NCBI GenBank assembly: GCA_902592265.1
Contig: CACJDV010000003.1
Coordinates: forward strand, 1 to 64,000
DNA: 64,000 nt
Source of the DNA: an uncultured Pelagibacteraceae bacterium
GTDB taxonomy: Bacteria > Pseudomonadota > Alphaproteobacteria > Pelagibacterales > Pelagibacteraceae
Reading direction: 5' to 3'
The notes beneath the pieces were generated by a model, which saw only the letters and a list, made by a program, of their open reading frames with translations, made no database searches and was not told the DNA's origin. The translations under genes were made by a program, and so were the position numbers. Of this stretch, positions 28,569-36,819 are shown one piece after another (position 1 is the stretch's first letter; each line of letters starts with the position of its first letter).

Positions 28569-29062
28569 TGTCTAAGACAGCTATCTATCCAGGTACTTTT
28601 GATCCAATTACTTTTGGTCATATTGATGTAATAAAAAAGGCATTAAAATTATTTGATAAAATTGTTGTAGCCGTATCAGATGGTGAAAATAAAGATTATC
28701 TTTTTGATGCTGAGGAAAGATTAGAAATTGTAAGAAATGCTCTTTTTAAAGATCTTAAAATGAATAAAAAAAAAATAACTTTAATTTCATTTAAATCATT
28801 AACAACTAGCCTTTGTAAAAAATACAAATCAAATATTATATTGAGAGGTTTAAGAGCAGTATCAGATTTTGAATATGAGTTTCAACTAGCTGGTATGAAT
28901 AGAAAATTGAATAATAATATTGAAACTTTATTTTTAATGTCAGATGTTGAAAACCAAATTATTTCTTCAAAATTTGTTAAAGAAATCATTAAACTTAACG
29001 GAGATATTAAAAAATTTACAACTAAGAGTACTATTAAAGCTTTGAAAGATAAATATGAGTAA
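28568..29062 (+). CDS. coaD: Phosphopantetheine adenylyltransferase
   Basis: 164 residues of the nucleotidyltransferase fold, making dephospho-CoA from ATP and 4'-phosphopantetheine. The T/HxGH motif is TFGH at residues 15-18 in YPGTFDPITFGHID. The later signature LRGLRAVSDFEYEFQLAGMN contacts pantetheine; the end of the protein binds ATP. Start overlaps the gyrA stop; the stop lies 8 bases inside the next gene. Confidence 0.95.
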   Translation: MSKTAIYPGTFDPITFGHIDVIKKALKLFDKIVVAVSDGENKDYLFDAEERLEIVRNALFKDLKMNKKKITLISFKSLTTSLCKKYKSNIILRGLRAVSDFEYEFQLAGMNRKLNNNIETLFLMSDVENQIISSKFVKEIIKLNGDIKKFTTKSTIKALKDKYE

Positions 29063-29615
29063 ACTTTTAATTAAGATATTAATTATTTTTTTATTTACAA
29101 TTAATCAATCGTTAACAGAGGAGAATATAATGATTTTAAAATTAAAAGATGGTGATGTGAAGATAGAATTATTTTCAGATACAGCACCCAATCATGTCAA
29201 AAGAATTAAAGAATTGGCTGATGCTGGTAAGTATGACAATGTGGTATTTCATAGAGTTATTGATGGCTTTATGGCACAAACAGGCGATGTTAAATTCGGT
29301 AACTCAAATTCAGATGATTTTGACTTAAGGAGAGCTGGAATGGGTGGATCAGATTTACCCGACCTTAAACAAGAATTTAGTAATCTTCCTCATGATAGAG
29401 GTACATTGTCAATGGCTAGATCATCGGATCCTAATAGTGCGAATAGTCAATTTTTTATATGTTTTAAACCAGCACCATTTCTTGATAATCAATATACTGT
29501 TTTTGGAAAAGTTATGGAAGGAATGGAATTTGTTGATAAGATCAAAAGAGGTGATGAAAATAATAATGGTGCAGTAACTGATCCTGATAAAATTATTAGT
29601 TTTAAATCTTTATAA
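29055..29615 (+). CDS. Cyclophilin-type peptidyl-prolyl isomerase, possible dual start
   Basis: Cyclophilin fold of 161 residues preceded by a 25-residue signal-like leader (hydrophobic LLIKILIIFLFTI). Active-site segments: VVFHRVIDGFMAQTGD and SQFFICF. Two starts are plausible. The ATG at 29055 gives a secreted form; the ATG at 29130 has a much better ribosome site (AGAGGAG, 29117-29123, 6 bases before) and gives a cytoplasmic PpiB-like form. The operon position after coaD and before tgt is typical for alphaproteobacteria, which often have a secreted and a cytoplasmic copy in tandem; here one gene may serve both. Confidence 0.9.
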   Translation: MSKLLIKILIIFLFTINQSLTEENIMILKLKDGDVKIELFSDTAPNHVKRIKELADAGKYDNVVFHRVIDGFMAQTGDVKFGNSNSDDFDLRRAGMGGSDLPDLKQEFSNLPHDRGTLSMARSSDPNSANSQFFICFKPAPFLDNQYTVFGKVMEGMEFVDKIKRGDENNNGAVTDPDKIISFKSL

Positions 29616-29629
29616 TATTCTTATTTCAG

Positions 29630-30736
29630 TTGAAAAAATTTGAATTTAAAGTTTTAAAAAAAAATAAATTTGCTAGACGTGGTTTAATTAAAACTCACAG
29701 AGGTAAAATTGAAACACCAGTTTTTATGCCTGTGGGAACTCAAGCTACAGTAAAAGCATGTACAATAGATGACATAAAAAAAACTGGTTCTCAAATTATT
29801 CTTTCAAATACTTATCATTTAATGATACGACCAGGTGTTAAAAGAATTGAAAATGCAGGTGGACTTCACAAATTTATGAATTGTGATTTACCAATTCTTA
29901 CAGACTCTGGTGGTTTTCAAGTTATGTCTTTATCAAAATTGAACAAAATAGATAAAGAAAAAGGTGCAATTTTTAATTCTCATATTGATGGAAAAAAATT
30001 TTATCTTAGTCCAGAGGAAAGTATAAAAATTCAATTAGGACTTAATTCAGATATTGTAATGGTTATGGATGAGTGTCCAAAAAAAACAAATGACTATCAA
30101 ACTATAAATAAATCTATGAATTTGTCTTTGTATTGGGCAGAAAGATCTAAGAAAGCTTTTGGTCGTAATCCTCACAAAGCTTTATTTGGTATTATACAAG
30201 GAGGTTTATTTAAAGATTTGAGACAAAAATCCTTAAAAGGACTTTTGAAAATTGGATTTGATGGTTATGCATTAGGTGGTCTTGCTGTAGGTGAAACTCA
30301 AGATGAAATGTTCACAGTTTTAGATGACATTAAAGAACATTTGCCCCACGATAAACCTCACTATTTGATGGGTGTTGGTACCCCAAATGATATCTTGGGT
30401 GCTGTCAAAAGAGGTGTTGATATGTTCGATTGTGTTCTTCCAACTAGATCAGGTAGAACTGGACTTGCTTTTACTTGGCAGGGCAGAATAAATATTAAAA
30501 ATAATAAATATCAAAATGATAATACTCCTCTAGATCCAGAGTGCAAAAATCTAAATTTAAATAAATATTCAAAAAATTATCTAAATCACTTGTTTAATAC
30601 AAATGAGATTCTTGGATCAATGTTGTTGACTTTACATAATATAAATTTCTATCAAGAATTAATGAGAGCGATTAGAGAAAATATCCAAAATGACACATTT
30701 GATACTTTTCATGATAAATACATAGATAAGTTGTAA
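29630..30736 (+). CDS. tgt: Queuine tRNA-ribosyltransferase
   Basis: Exchanges guanine-34 for the queuine precursor in tRNAs with GUN anticodons; 368-residue TIM barrel. Active-site Asp regions LTDSGGFQVMSL and GVDMFDCVLPTRSGRTG are intact, and GGLAVGE forms the base pocket. The zinc site is not: the usual C-x-C-x2-C...H becomes C305-K-N-L-N-L310...H336, so two of four ligands are replaced by Asn307 and Leu310. The surrounding sequence aligns without gaps, so this is substitution, not frameshift. The start is TTG at 29630, giving the correct N-terminus MKKFEFKVL. Confidence 0.95.
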   Translation: MKKFEFKVLKKNKFARRGLIKTHRGKIETPVFMPVGTQATVKACTIDDIKKTGSQIILSNTYHLMIRPGVKRIENAGGLHKFMNCDLPILTDSGGFQVMSLSKLNKIDKEKGAIFNSHIDGKKFYLSPEESIKIQLGLNSDIVMVMDECPKKTNDYQTINKSMNLSLYWAERSKKAFGRNPHKALFGIIQGGLFKDLRQKSLKGLLKIGFDGYALGGLAVGETQDEMFTVLDDIKEHLPHDKPHYLMGVGTPNDILGAVKRGVDMFDCVLPTRSGRTGLAFTWQGRINIKNNKYQNDNTPLDPECKNLNLNKYSKNYLNHLFNTNEILGSMLLTLHNINFYQELMRAIRENIQNDTFDTFHDKYIDKL

Positions 30737-30815
30737 ATAGTTCAATTATTTTTTTAAATTCGTGTTTGAAATATTTAGATTATTCTATATATAGATTTCA
30801 TCCTGAAGTGAATAT

Positions 30816-30891
<76 letters not shown>

Positions 30892-30895
30892 TATT

Positions 30896-31729
30896 TTATG
30901 CAATTGGTGGGTATTTAATAATTATCTCGTTTAACCAAGATCGTATATTTCTGATCCTACTATCAGATGAAGGATGAGTACTCATAAACTGAGGGGGTTC
31001 TTTGCCTTTATTTGCCTCTTTCATCCTCTCCCATATTTTTTCTGTTTCTCTAATATTATAACCAGATAAAGAGGAAAAAATCATACCTAGATAATCAGCT
31101 TCACTTTCCTGTTTTCTATTGAATGGATTCATTATACCAATTGAAGAAATAAGACCGACAGTATCCATACCAGTTGACCTATTAATTTGACTTAAAGCAC
31201 CTCCACTAAAAATATCAATAAGAGTAGTACCTGTTTGTACTAGAACACCACGACTTGCTCTTTCAACGGAGTGTTTTGCAACAGCGTGAGCAATCTCATG
31301 ACCCATAACAGCTGCTAATCCATTTGTATTTTTTGTAATTTTAAGCATACCACTATAAACAGCAATTTTACCTCCTGGCATGCACCAAGCATTTTTGACC
31401 TTATCATTATCGATTAAAATGTATTCCCATTTAAAATTGGCAGTTGGATCTGGAAGATTTGATTTATCAAAATAGATTGATATTGCATCTTCCATTTTTT
31501 TTCCAATTTCTTTTATTTCTTTAATTGATTGCGTATCTTTGATTAATTTTTCTTTTTCTTTTACTTTTTCGTATATTTGGGCAGCCTGAGCATTTAATTT
31601 TGCTTCTGGAATCAGCTTTAACTGTTTTCTATCTGTAATGGGAGCTGATGTACATGAGTTAATTACAAAACCACAACAACCGCAGCCTACATAAGTTAAA
31701 AATTTTCTTCTATTCATTTTGTAAGACAT
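30896..31729 (-). CDS. M48-family metalloprotease, probable Tat-exported lipoprotein
   Basis: 277 residues. The zinc protease motif is H144-E-I-A-H148, with the third ligand in ESEADYLG. This resembles periplasmic quality-control proteases (LoiP/BepA type). The N-terminus has a twin-arginine motif, NRRKFL (R7-R8), a hydrophobic stretch with several cysteines, and a lipobox-like INSC (C26), so export by the Tat system encoded at 16.7 kb followed by lipidation is likely. A start at the fourth codon downstream (31717), giving MNRRKFL, is equally possible. Its end is 4 bases from tRNA-Lys. Confidence 0.87.
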   Translation of the reverse strand: MSYKMNRRKFLTYVGCGCCGFVINSCTSAPITDRKQLKLIPEAKLNAQAAQIYEKVKEKEKLIKDTQSIKEIKEIGKKMEDAISIYFDKSNLPDPTANFKWEYILIDNDKVKNAWCMPGGKIAVYSGMLKITKNTNGLAAVMGHEIAHAVAKHSVERASRGVLVQTGTTLIDIFSGGALSQINRSTGMDTVGLISSIGIMNPFNRKQESEADYLGMIFSSLSGYNIRETEKIWERMKEANKGKEPPQFMSTHPSSDSRIRNIRSWLNEIIIKYPPIA

Positions 31730-31746
31730 TGATATTATATAATATA

Positions 31747-31824
31747 ATGAATCTAAATAATAAAATATTATTAATATTATTCATAATAGCAATAGCTTTT
31801 GTGATATTTTCGAGTTTTAGATAA
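31747..31824 (+). CDS. Possible 25-residue membrane peptide upstream of DUF502 gene
   Basis: A short frame, MNLNNKILLILFIIAIAFVI followed by FSSFR, gives a single hydrophobic helix with a basic end. Its TAA overlaps the ATG of the DUF502 gene (TAATG), the same coupling seen between real genes throughout this window, and it lies in the divergent gap behind the M48 gene. No strong ribosome site is seen. It could be a true small membrane protein, a leader peptide or a chance frame in AT-rich DNA. Confidence 0.35.
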   Translation: MNLNNKILLILFIIAIAFVIFSSFR

Positions 31825-32444
31825 TGGCTAAACAGAGAAAAAAAAAATCGATTAGTTTAATTCTAAGAAATTATTTTATTACCGGTGTAGTGGTTTTAAT
31901 ACCTATTGGTTTCACTTTATATTTAAGTAAAATTTTAATTGGAATTTCATCTAAAGTAATTCCAGAAAATATAAATCCTAATAGCTATCTACCATTTGAA
32001 ATTCCTGGATTAGAAATTATAATTTCAGTAATTTTTATTACCATCGTTGGTGGTTTATCTCTATCTTTTTTGGGTAAGCGGATTCTTAAACTTATCGATG
32101 ATTTATTCAAAAGAATTCCAGTTCTAAGAACAATTTACTCTGCAATAGTTCAAATGACAGAGACATTCTCCAACAAAGATCAAAATGATAAAAAAAGTGT
32201 TGTTCTTGTTGAGTATCCTAGAAAAGGTGTTTGGGCAGTTGGTTTTGCAACAAAAGAAAACAAAGGTGAGATGGCTGAAAAAACTAATAAGAAGTTAATT
32301 AACGTTTTTGTTCCAACAACACCAAACCCCACAAGCGGTTTCTTACTTATGTTCCCAATCGAGGAGGTTATATATCTTAATATGACTTTTGAAGAAGCTT
32401 CTAAATTTATTGTCTCTGCTGGAACATCTACTGGTAAGAATTAA
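31824..32444 (+). CDS. DUF502 family membrane protein
   Basis: 206 residues with a basic start, two membrane helices (about 16-36 and 59-80) and a cytoplasmic or periplasmic domain. Family segments are YFITGVVVLIPIGFTLYL, IPVLRTIYSAIVQMTETF and VFVPTTPNPTSGFLLMFP. DUF502 proteins are widespread in proteobacteria and plants without a settled biochemical role. The stop overlaps the convergent recG stop in the palindrome TTAA. Confidence 0.87.
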   Translation: MAKQRKKKSISLILRNYFITGVVVLIPIGFTLYLSKILIGISSKVIPENINPNSYLPFEIPGLEIIISVIFITIVGGLSLSFLGKRILKLIDDLFKRIPVLRTIYSAIVQMTETFSNKDQNDKKSVVLVEYPRKGVWAVGFATKENKGEMAEKTNKKLINVFVPTTPNPTSGFLLMFPIEEVIYLNMTFEEASKFIVSAGTSTGKN

Positions 32445-34486
32445 GCAATATCATTAATTATATCAGCTCTATCATATAATTTAATTAAAGGTTTGAATTT
32501 ACTTATATTCTCATTATTATTTTCAATTCTTTTAATCTCTTTTTCAGCTAAAATAAAAAGATCATGATTATGAACTGGATCAGCTAACTTAAAATTTTTT
32601 ATTCCACTTTGTTTAAAACCTAAAATGTCTCCATAACCTCTCAATTTCATATCTTCCTCTGATATCTTAAAACCATCATTAGAGTCTTTAAGTATATTAA
32701 TTCTTTTTTTTGCATTATCGCTTAAATTTGACTTAAACATTAAAATGCATGAAGATTCTTTACTACCTCTTCCCACTCTGCCTCTCAGCTGATGCAGCTG
32801 AGATAAACCAAATTTATTAGCATTTTCAATAATTATTACATTTGCATTTGGAAAATCTATACCAACTTCAATTATAGTAGTCGAAACCAAAATCTTAAAT
32901 TCATTTTTTAAGAATTTGTTTAAAATTATTTCTTTTTGCTCAGGTGTGGTTTTTCCGTGAAGGAGAAAAACTTGTTTAGGAAATAACTTATTTAAGTATT
33001 CTGATTTTTTAACTGCAGAAGAATGATCAAGTTTTTTAGACTCTTCAATTAAAGGGCACACCCAAAATATTTGATTACCTAGTTTGATTTCTTTTTTTAT
33101 AAATTTTATTACATCATCAATCTTATTTTCAGGTTTGCTATAGGTTTTTACGGGTTTACGAATGTTCGGTTTTTCACGAATAATTGAAAGATCCATATCG
33201 CCATATATTGTCATTGTTAAGGTACGTGGAATTGGTGTAGCAGTCATTAAAAGAACATCGCAATCTTTTCCAGCTTTATCAGATAACCTCTTCCTTTGAT
33301 TTACCCCAAATTTATGTTGTTCATCTATTATTATTAATCCAAGTTTTTTAAATTCCACTTTTTTTTGAAAAAGCGCATGTGTTCCAAAAATTATATCAAT
33401 TTGTTTACTGGATAATCTATTGAGGATTATCTTCTTATCTTTATAAGAAGATTTTCCTGAAATTAATTCAATCTTAATATTTTTGGAAAATAGTTTTTTA
33501 GCTAAAAGAAAATGCTGTCTAGCTAGAATTTCAGTCGGTGCCATTACTGCTACCTGAAAGCCTGAATTAATTGTATTAAATGCAGAAAGCAAAGATACTA
33601 TTGTTTTTCCACTTCCTACATCACCCTGAAGTAACCTAAACATTTTATTTTCAGAACATAAATCTTTATTTATTTCACTTAATGTATTATTTTGGTCTTT
33701 TGTTAATGAAAAATTTAGCTTAGATATAATTTCATTTTGTTTATTAATATTAAAATTTTTTTTTGTTTTTTTTATCCTTTTTATTTTTTTTCTTATTTCT
33801 GAGTTTACCAAAAATGTGGAGAAAATTTCATCATAAGCAAGTCTTTGGTAAAAATTTTCTTTAAATTTACCAATATTTTCTGGTTTATGTAATTTTTTGA
33901 TAGAGTCATTCCATCCAATATTTTTAAATTTTTTCAATATATCTTTTGAATGCCATTCTTCAATTTCAGGTAGATTATTTATTATTTGTAAAATTATCTT
34001 ATTATAAACTTTTTCACTGATACCCTCAGTTAATGAATAACTATTGTGCTTTTGTTTAATTATTGAAGAGTCCTCTGAAATATATTTTGGATTTGTTAAT
34101 TGATATTTATTTCTAAAATATTTAATTTTTCCACTAACAGTAACCTCTTTGCCAATAGGTAATATTTTTTTGATATATCCCTCATAACTGTTAAAAAAAA
34201 CACAATCTATCTCACCAGTATCATCTTTGCATAAAACTCTATTGGGTAAGTTTCTAACTCTTGGGAATGAGTACTTGAGAGGAATTATAGTTATTGTCTG
34301 TATTTCATCTATTTTTAAATCTATTATTTTAGATGATAAACTTCTATCAGTAAAAGATTTTGGTAATTTCCATAATAAATCAAAAATAGTATTGACCTTT
34401 TTTTTCTTTAATAAATTTGAAGTTTTGGTTCCTACACCTTTTAGCAAACTGAGATCAGACAATAAGTATTCATAATTTCTTTTCAT
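32441..34486 (-). CDS. recG: ATP-dependent DNA helicase RecG
   Basis: 681 residues. A wedge (OB-fold) domain in the first 150-200 residues begins LSLLKGVGTKTSNLLKKK; helicase motifs follow: Walker A QGDVGSGKT, DEQH box (IIDEQHKFG), MTATPIPRTLTM, and the C-terminal QLHQLRGRVGRG. Reverses stalled forks and branch-migrates recombination intermediates. In alphaproteobacteria recG is divergent from sdhE, as here, with only a 28-base gap. Confidence 0.96.
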   Translation of the reverse strand: MKRNYEYLLSDLSLLKGVGTKTSNLLKKKKVNTIFDLLWKLPKSFTDRSLSSKIIDLKIDEIQTITIIPLKYSFPRVRNLPNRVLCKDDTGEIDCVFFNSYEGYIKKILPIGKEVTVSGKIKYFRNKYQLTNPKYISEDSSIIKQKHNSYSLTEGISEKVYNKIILQIINNLPEIEEWHSKDILKKFKNIGWNDSIKKLHKPENIGKFKENFYQRLAYDEIFSTFLVNSEIRKKIKRIKKTKKNFNINKQNEIISKLNFSLTKDQNNTLSEINKDLCSENKMFRLLQGDVGSGKTIVSLLSAFNTINSGFQVAVMAPTEILARQHFLLAKKLFSKNIKIELISGKSSYKDKKIILNRLSSKQIDIIFGTHALFQKKVEFKKLGLIIIDEQHKFGVNQRKRLSDKAGKDCDVLLMTATPIPRTLTMTIYGDMDLSIIREKPNIRKPVKTYSKPENKIDDVIKFIKKEIKLGNQIFWVCPLIEESKKLDHSSAVKKSEYLNKLFPKQVFLLHGKTTPEQKEIILNKFLKNEFKILVSTTIIEVGIDFPNANVIIIENANKFGLSQLHQLRGRVGRGSKESSCILMFKSNLSDNAKKRINILKDSNDGFKISEEDMKLRGYGDILGFKQSGIKNFKLADPVHNHDLFILAEKEIKRIENNNENISKFKPLIKLYDRADIINDIA

Positions 34487-34514
34487 ATCTGTAAACTGAT
34501 ATTATATTCATATT

Positions 34515-34772
34515 ATGACTGCTGATATAGAACAAATTAAAAAAAAAATTATTTATAGATCAAATTATCGTGGCACAAAAGAAATGGATAAACTTCTAGG
34601 TGCATTCACAAGAAAATATTTAGATCAATTAAACGGGGAAGATCTTAATCAATTAATAAAACTTTTAGAGATTGATGATAATAATCTTTATAATTTCTAC
34701 AATGGCTTAAGCACAGATATACAATTTGAAGATAATAAAATTAATAATCTATTTAAAAATTTTAAATATTGA
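34515..34772 (+). CDS. sdhE: Succinate dehydrogenase assembly factor SdhE (DUF339)
   Basis: 85-residue five-helix protein that promotes covalent FAD attachment to SdhA. The diagnostic RGTKEMDKLLGAF motif is at residues 19-31; the Arg-Gly pair before the TKEMD segment contacts the flavoprotein. Divergent pairing with recG supports the call. A tRNA-Ser on the opposite strand follows 9 bases downstream. Confidence 0.92.
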   Translation: MTADIEQIKKKIIYRSNYRGTKEMDKLLGAFTRKYLDQLNGEDLNQLIKLLEIDDNNLYNFYNGLSTDIQFEDNKINNLFKNFKY

Positions 34773-34781
34773 AACTTTTAA

Positions 34782-34871
34782 TGGCGGAGAGACTGGGATT
34801 CGAACCCAGGAAAGAGTTGCCCCTTTGCCGGTTTTCAAGACCGGTGCTTTCAACCGCTCAGCCATCTCTCC
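34782..34871 (-). tRNA. tRNA-Ser (anticodon TGA)
   Basis: Class II tRNA with a long variable arm. On the minus strand: acceptor GGAGAGA pairs with TCTCTCC, D arm TGGCTGAGCGGTTGAAAGC, anticodon stem ACCGG/CCGGC-type around loop CTTGAAA (anticodon TGA), variable arm around GGCAACTC, T arm GGTTCGAATCC and an encoded CCA. Decodes UCA and, by wobble, other UCN codons. Confidence 0.96.
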
Positions 34872-34953
34872 GTGAGCAAGGTTTTATAATTATAATTATT
34901 TAATTCAACCATAAAATAGTCTATTAAACGTTTATTATCTATTTCATTATTTT

Positions 34954-35832
34954 ATGAACCAGCATTTTAATAAAGGATTAATACTTACATCTTTGGGATC
35001 CTTTTGGTGGGGCTTTATTGGTGTTATATATTTTGAATATGTTGCCTTTATAGGACATGTTGAGTTAGTTGTTCACAGATGTTTATGGACTGCTGTTATG
35101 TTAGTCATGACGACTCTCTTTTTAAAAAAATGGAAACTTTTTATTAAAAGTATTTCAAATAAAAAAAATCTTTTTTATCTTTTTATCTCAGGTTCATTAA
35201 TATTTATTAATTGGGCTATTTGGATTTACGCTGTAGCTACAGAAAGAATAATAGATGCTAGTTTTGGTTACTTTATTATGCCAATTATAAGTGTTTTATT
35301 GGGGTATATTTTTTTTAAGGAAAAATTGAATAAAAAAAGAATTTTTTCAATTTTATTAGTAATCATATCTATTTTGATTATGATTTTTCTTAATATAAAA
35401 ACACTTCCATGGGTTGGTATAATCGTAGCTTTGAGTTGGGCATTTTACAATCTAGTAAGAAAAAAAATTGATATAGAAACTGATATAGGACTTTTAATAG
35501 AGAGTTTATATATTTTTCCTTTTGCTCTTATCGTCTTTTACTTTATTTTTGATAAGGGGTTAAATGACTTTAGTTTGTCTAACCCAGGTCTGAGTATGTT
35601 TCTATTATTAGCGGGACCAATGACTGTGATTCCTTTATTTTTATACGTAAGAGGTGTTGAATTAATCGGTCTTGGAGCTACAGGGATGATTTTTTATATT
35701 ACGCCTACGTTACAGTTTATTTTAGGCTACTTTTATTACAATGAGGATTTTTCACTAATTAAATTAGTGAGTTTTATTATTATCTGGATTGCTGTAATTA
35801 TATATCTTAAAGATCTTTATGAAACTAATTAG
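34954..35832 (+). CDS. rarD: RarD-type EamA transporter
   Basis: 292 residues with ten predicted membrane helices in two EamA repeats. RarD-type segments include HRCLWTAVMLVMTTLF, NWAIWIYAVATERIIDASFGYF (INWAIWIYAVA and DASFGYFIMP) and GLGATGMIFYITPTLQF. Drug/metabolite transporter superfamily; the natural substrate of RarD is not known. First gene of the run that continues into mltB; its TAG is 27 bases before the mltB ATG and in the same frame. Confidence 0.87.
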   Translation: MNQHFNKGLILTSLGSFWWGFIGVIYFEYVAFIGHVELVVHRCLWTAVMLVMTTLFLKKWKLFIKSISNKKNLFYLFISGSLIFINWAIWIYAVATERIIDASFGYFIMPIISVLLGYIFFKEKLNKKRIFSILLVIISILIMIFLNIKTLPWVGIIVALSWAFYNLVRKKIDIETDIGLLIESLYIFPFALIVFYFIFDKGLNDFSLSNPGLSMFLLLAGPMTVIPLFLYVRGVELIGLGATGMIFYITPTLQFILGYFYYNEDFSLIKLVSFIIIWIAVIIYLKDLYETN

Positions 35833-35859
35833 CCAAATATTTTTTTATTTTTACTAACA

Positions 35860-36819
35860 ATGTTGAATTGTTATTCTAGTGAAAATATTAATTTCAATGA
35901 ATGGAAAAAGAATTTCAAAAAAGTGGCATTAGCAAATGATATTTCAGAACAGACTTTTGATACAGCAATGCAAAATGTAAGATTTTTACCTAAAGTTATT
36001 GAATACGATAGATTTCAACCAGAGTTTTATGAGGACACAAAAACATATATTGGCAAACGTACCTCAACTAAAAAATTAAAAAAGGGTGTAGATTTTTATG
36101 AAAATAATTCAAATCTTATAAATTTAGTTGAAAAAAATTTTGGAGTAGAAAAAGAATTACTTTTATCTTTAATGGGTATCGAGACTAACTTTGGCACTTA
36201 TGTTGGAAAAATGGATATAATATCATCATTAGCAACATTAAGTTATGATAAAAGAAGATCAGAGTTTTTTTCAAATGAACTCTTAACTTTATTGAAATTA
36301 ATTGATGATAATCAAATAGATTATAAAACATTGTATGGTTCATGGGCAGGTGCATTTGGTTTTTTTCAATTTATGCCATCAACAATAAAGAATTATGCTT
36401 TTGACTACAATAAGGATGATTTTATTGATTTGAAAAATTCAGAAGATGCATATGCATCTGCTGCTAATTATTTAAATAAGATCGGGTGGAAAAAAAATGA
36501 TCTTTGTTTTAAGAAAATTGAATTAGATAAAAATATTCCAAATAAATTTTTGAACGTATCAGCTAGAAAATTGCATAGTAAAAAGAAAATTAAATCTTTT
36601 AAAAAATATATTAAAAATTATTCTGAATTAAACATAAAAAATGAAAACCAGAAAATAGCAATTATAACACCGGACAAAGATATTATACCTGATGCACAAA
36701 CTTTAAATCCTGCTTATATGGTTTTTGAAAATTACGAAATAATTTTACAATGGAATAGATCTTTAAGATTTGCACTTGCTGTGTGTACTTTAAAGGATAA
36801 ATTTAAAAATGAAATTTAA
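35860..36819 (+). CDS. Lytic murein transglycosylase, MltB family
   Basis: 319 residues; cleaves peptidoglycan glycan strands in the periplasm. The catalytic Glu lies in LSLMGIETNFGTYVGKMDII (GIETNFG), and YGSWAGAFGFFQFMPSTI (GSWAGAFGFFQFMPS) is the lysozyme-like core. The usual C-terminal peptidoglycan-binding domain is absent. The ATG gives only MLNC before the charged part, yet the in-frame codons just upstream (35833-35859) spell the hydrophobic IFLFLLT leading into a lipobox-like MLNC. No ATG, GTG or TTG precedes them, so the true start may be the ATT at 35839 or another unusual codon. Confidence 0.9.
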   Translation: MLNCYSSENINFNEWKKNFKKVALANDISEQTFDTAMQNVRFLPKVIEYDRFQPEFYEDTKTYIGKRTSTKKLKKGVDFYENNSNLINLVEKNFGVEKELLLSLMGIETNFGTYVGKMDIISSLATLSYDKRRSEFFSNELLTLLKLIDDNQIDYKTLYGSWAGAFGFFQFMPSTIKNYAFDYNKDDFIDLKNSEDAYASAANYLNKIGWKKNDLCFKKIELDKNIPNKFLNVSARKLHSKKKIKSFKKYIKNYSELNIKNENQKIAIITPDKDIIPDAQTLNPAYMVFENYEIILQWNRSLRFALAVCTLKDKFKNEI

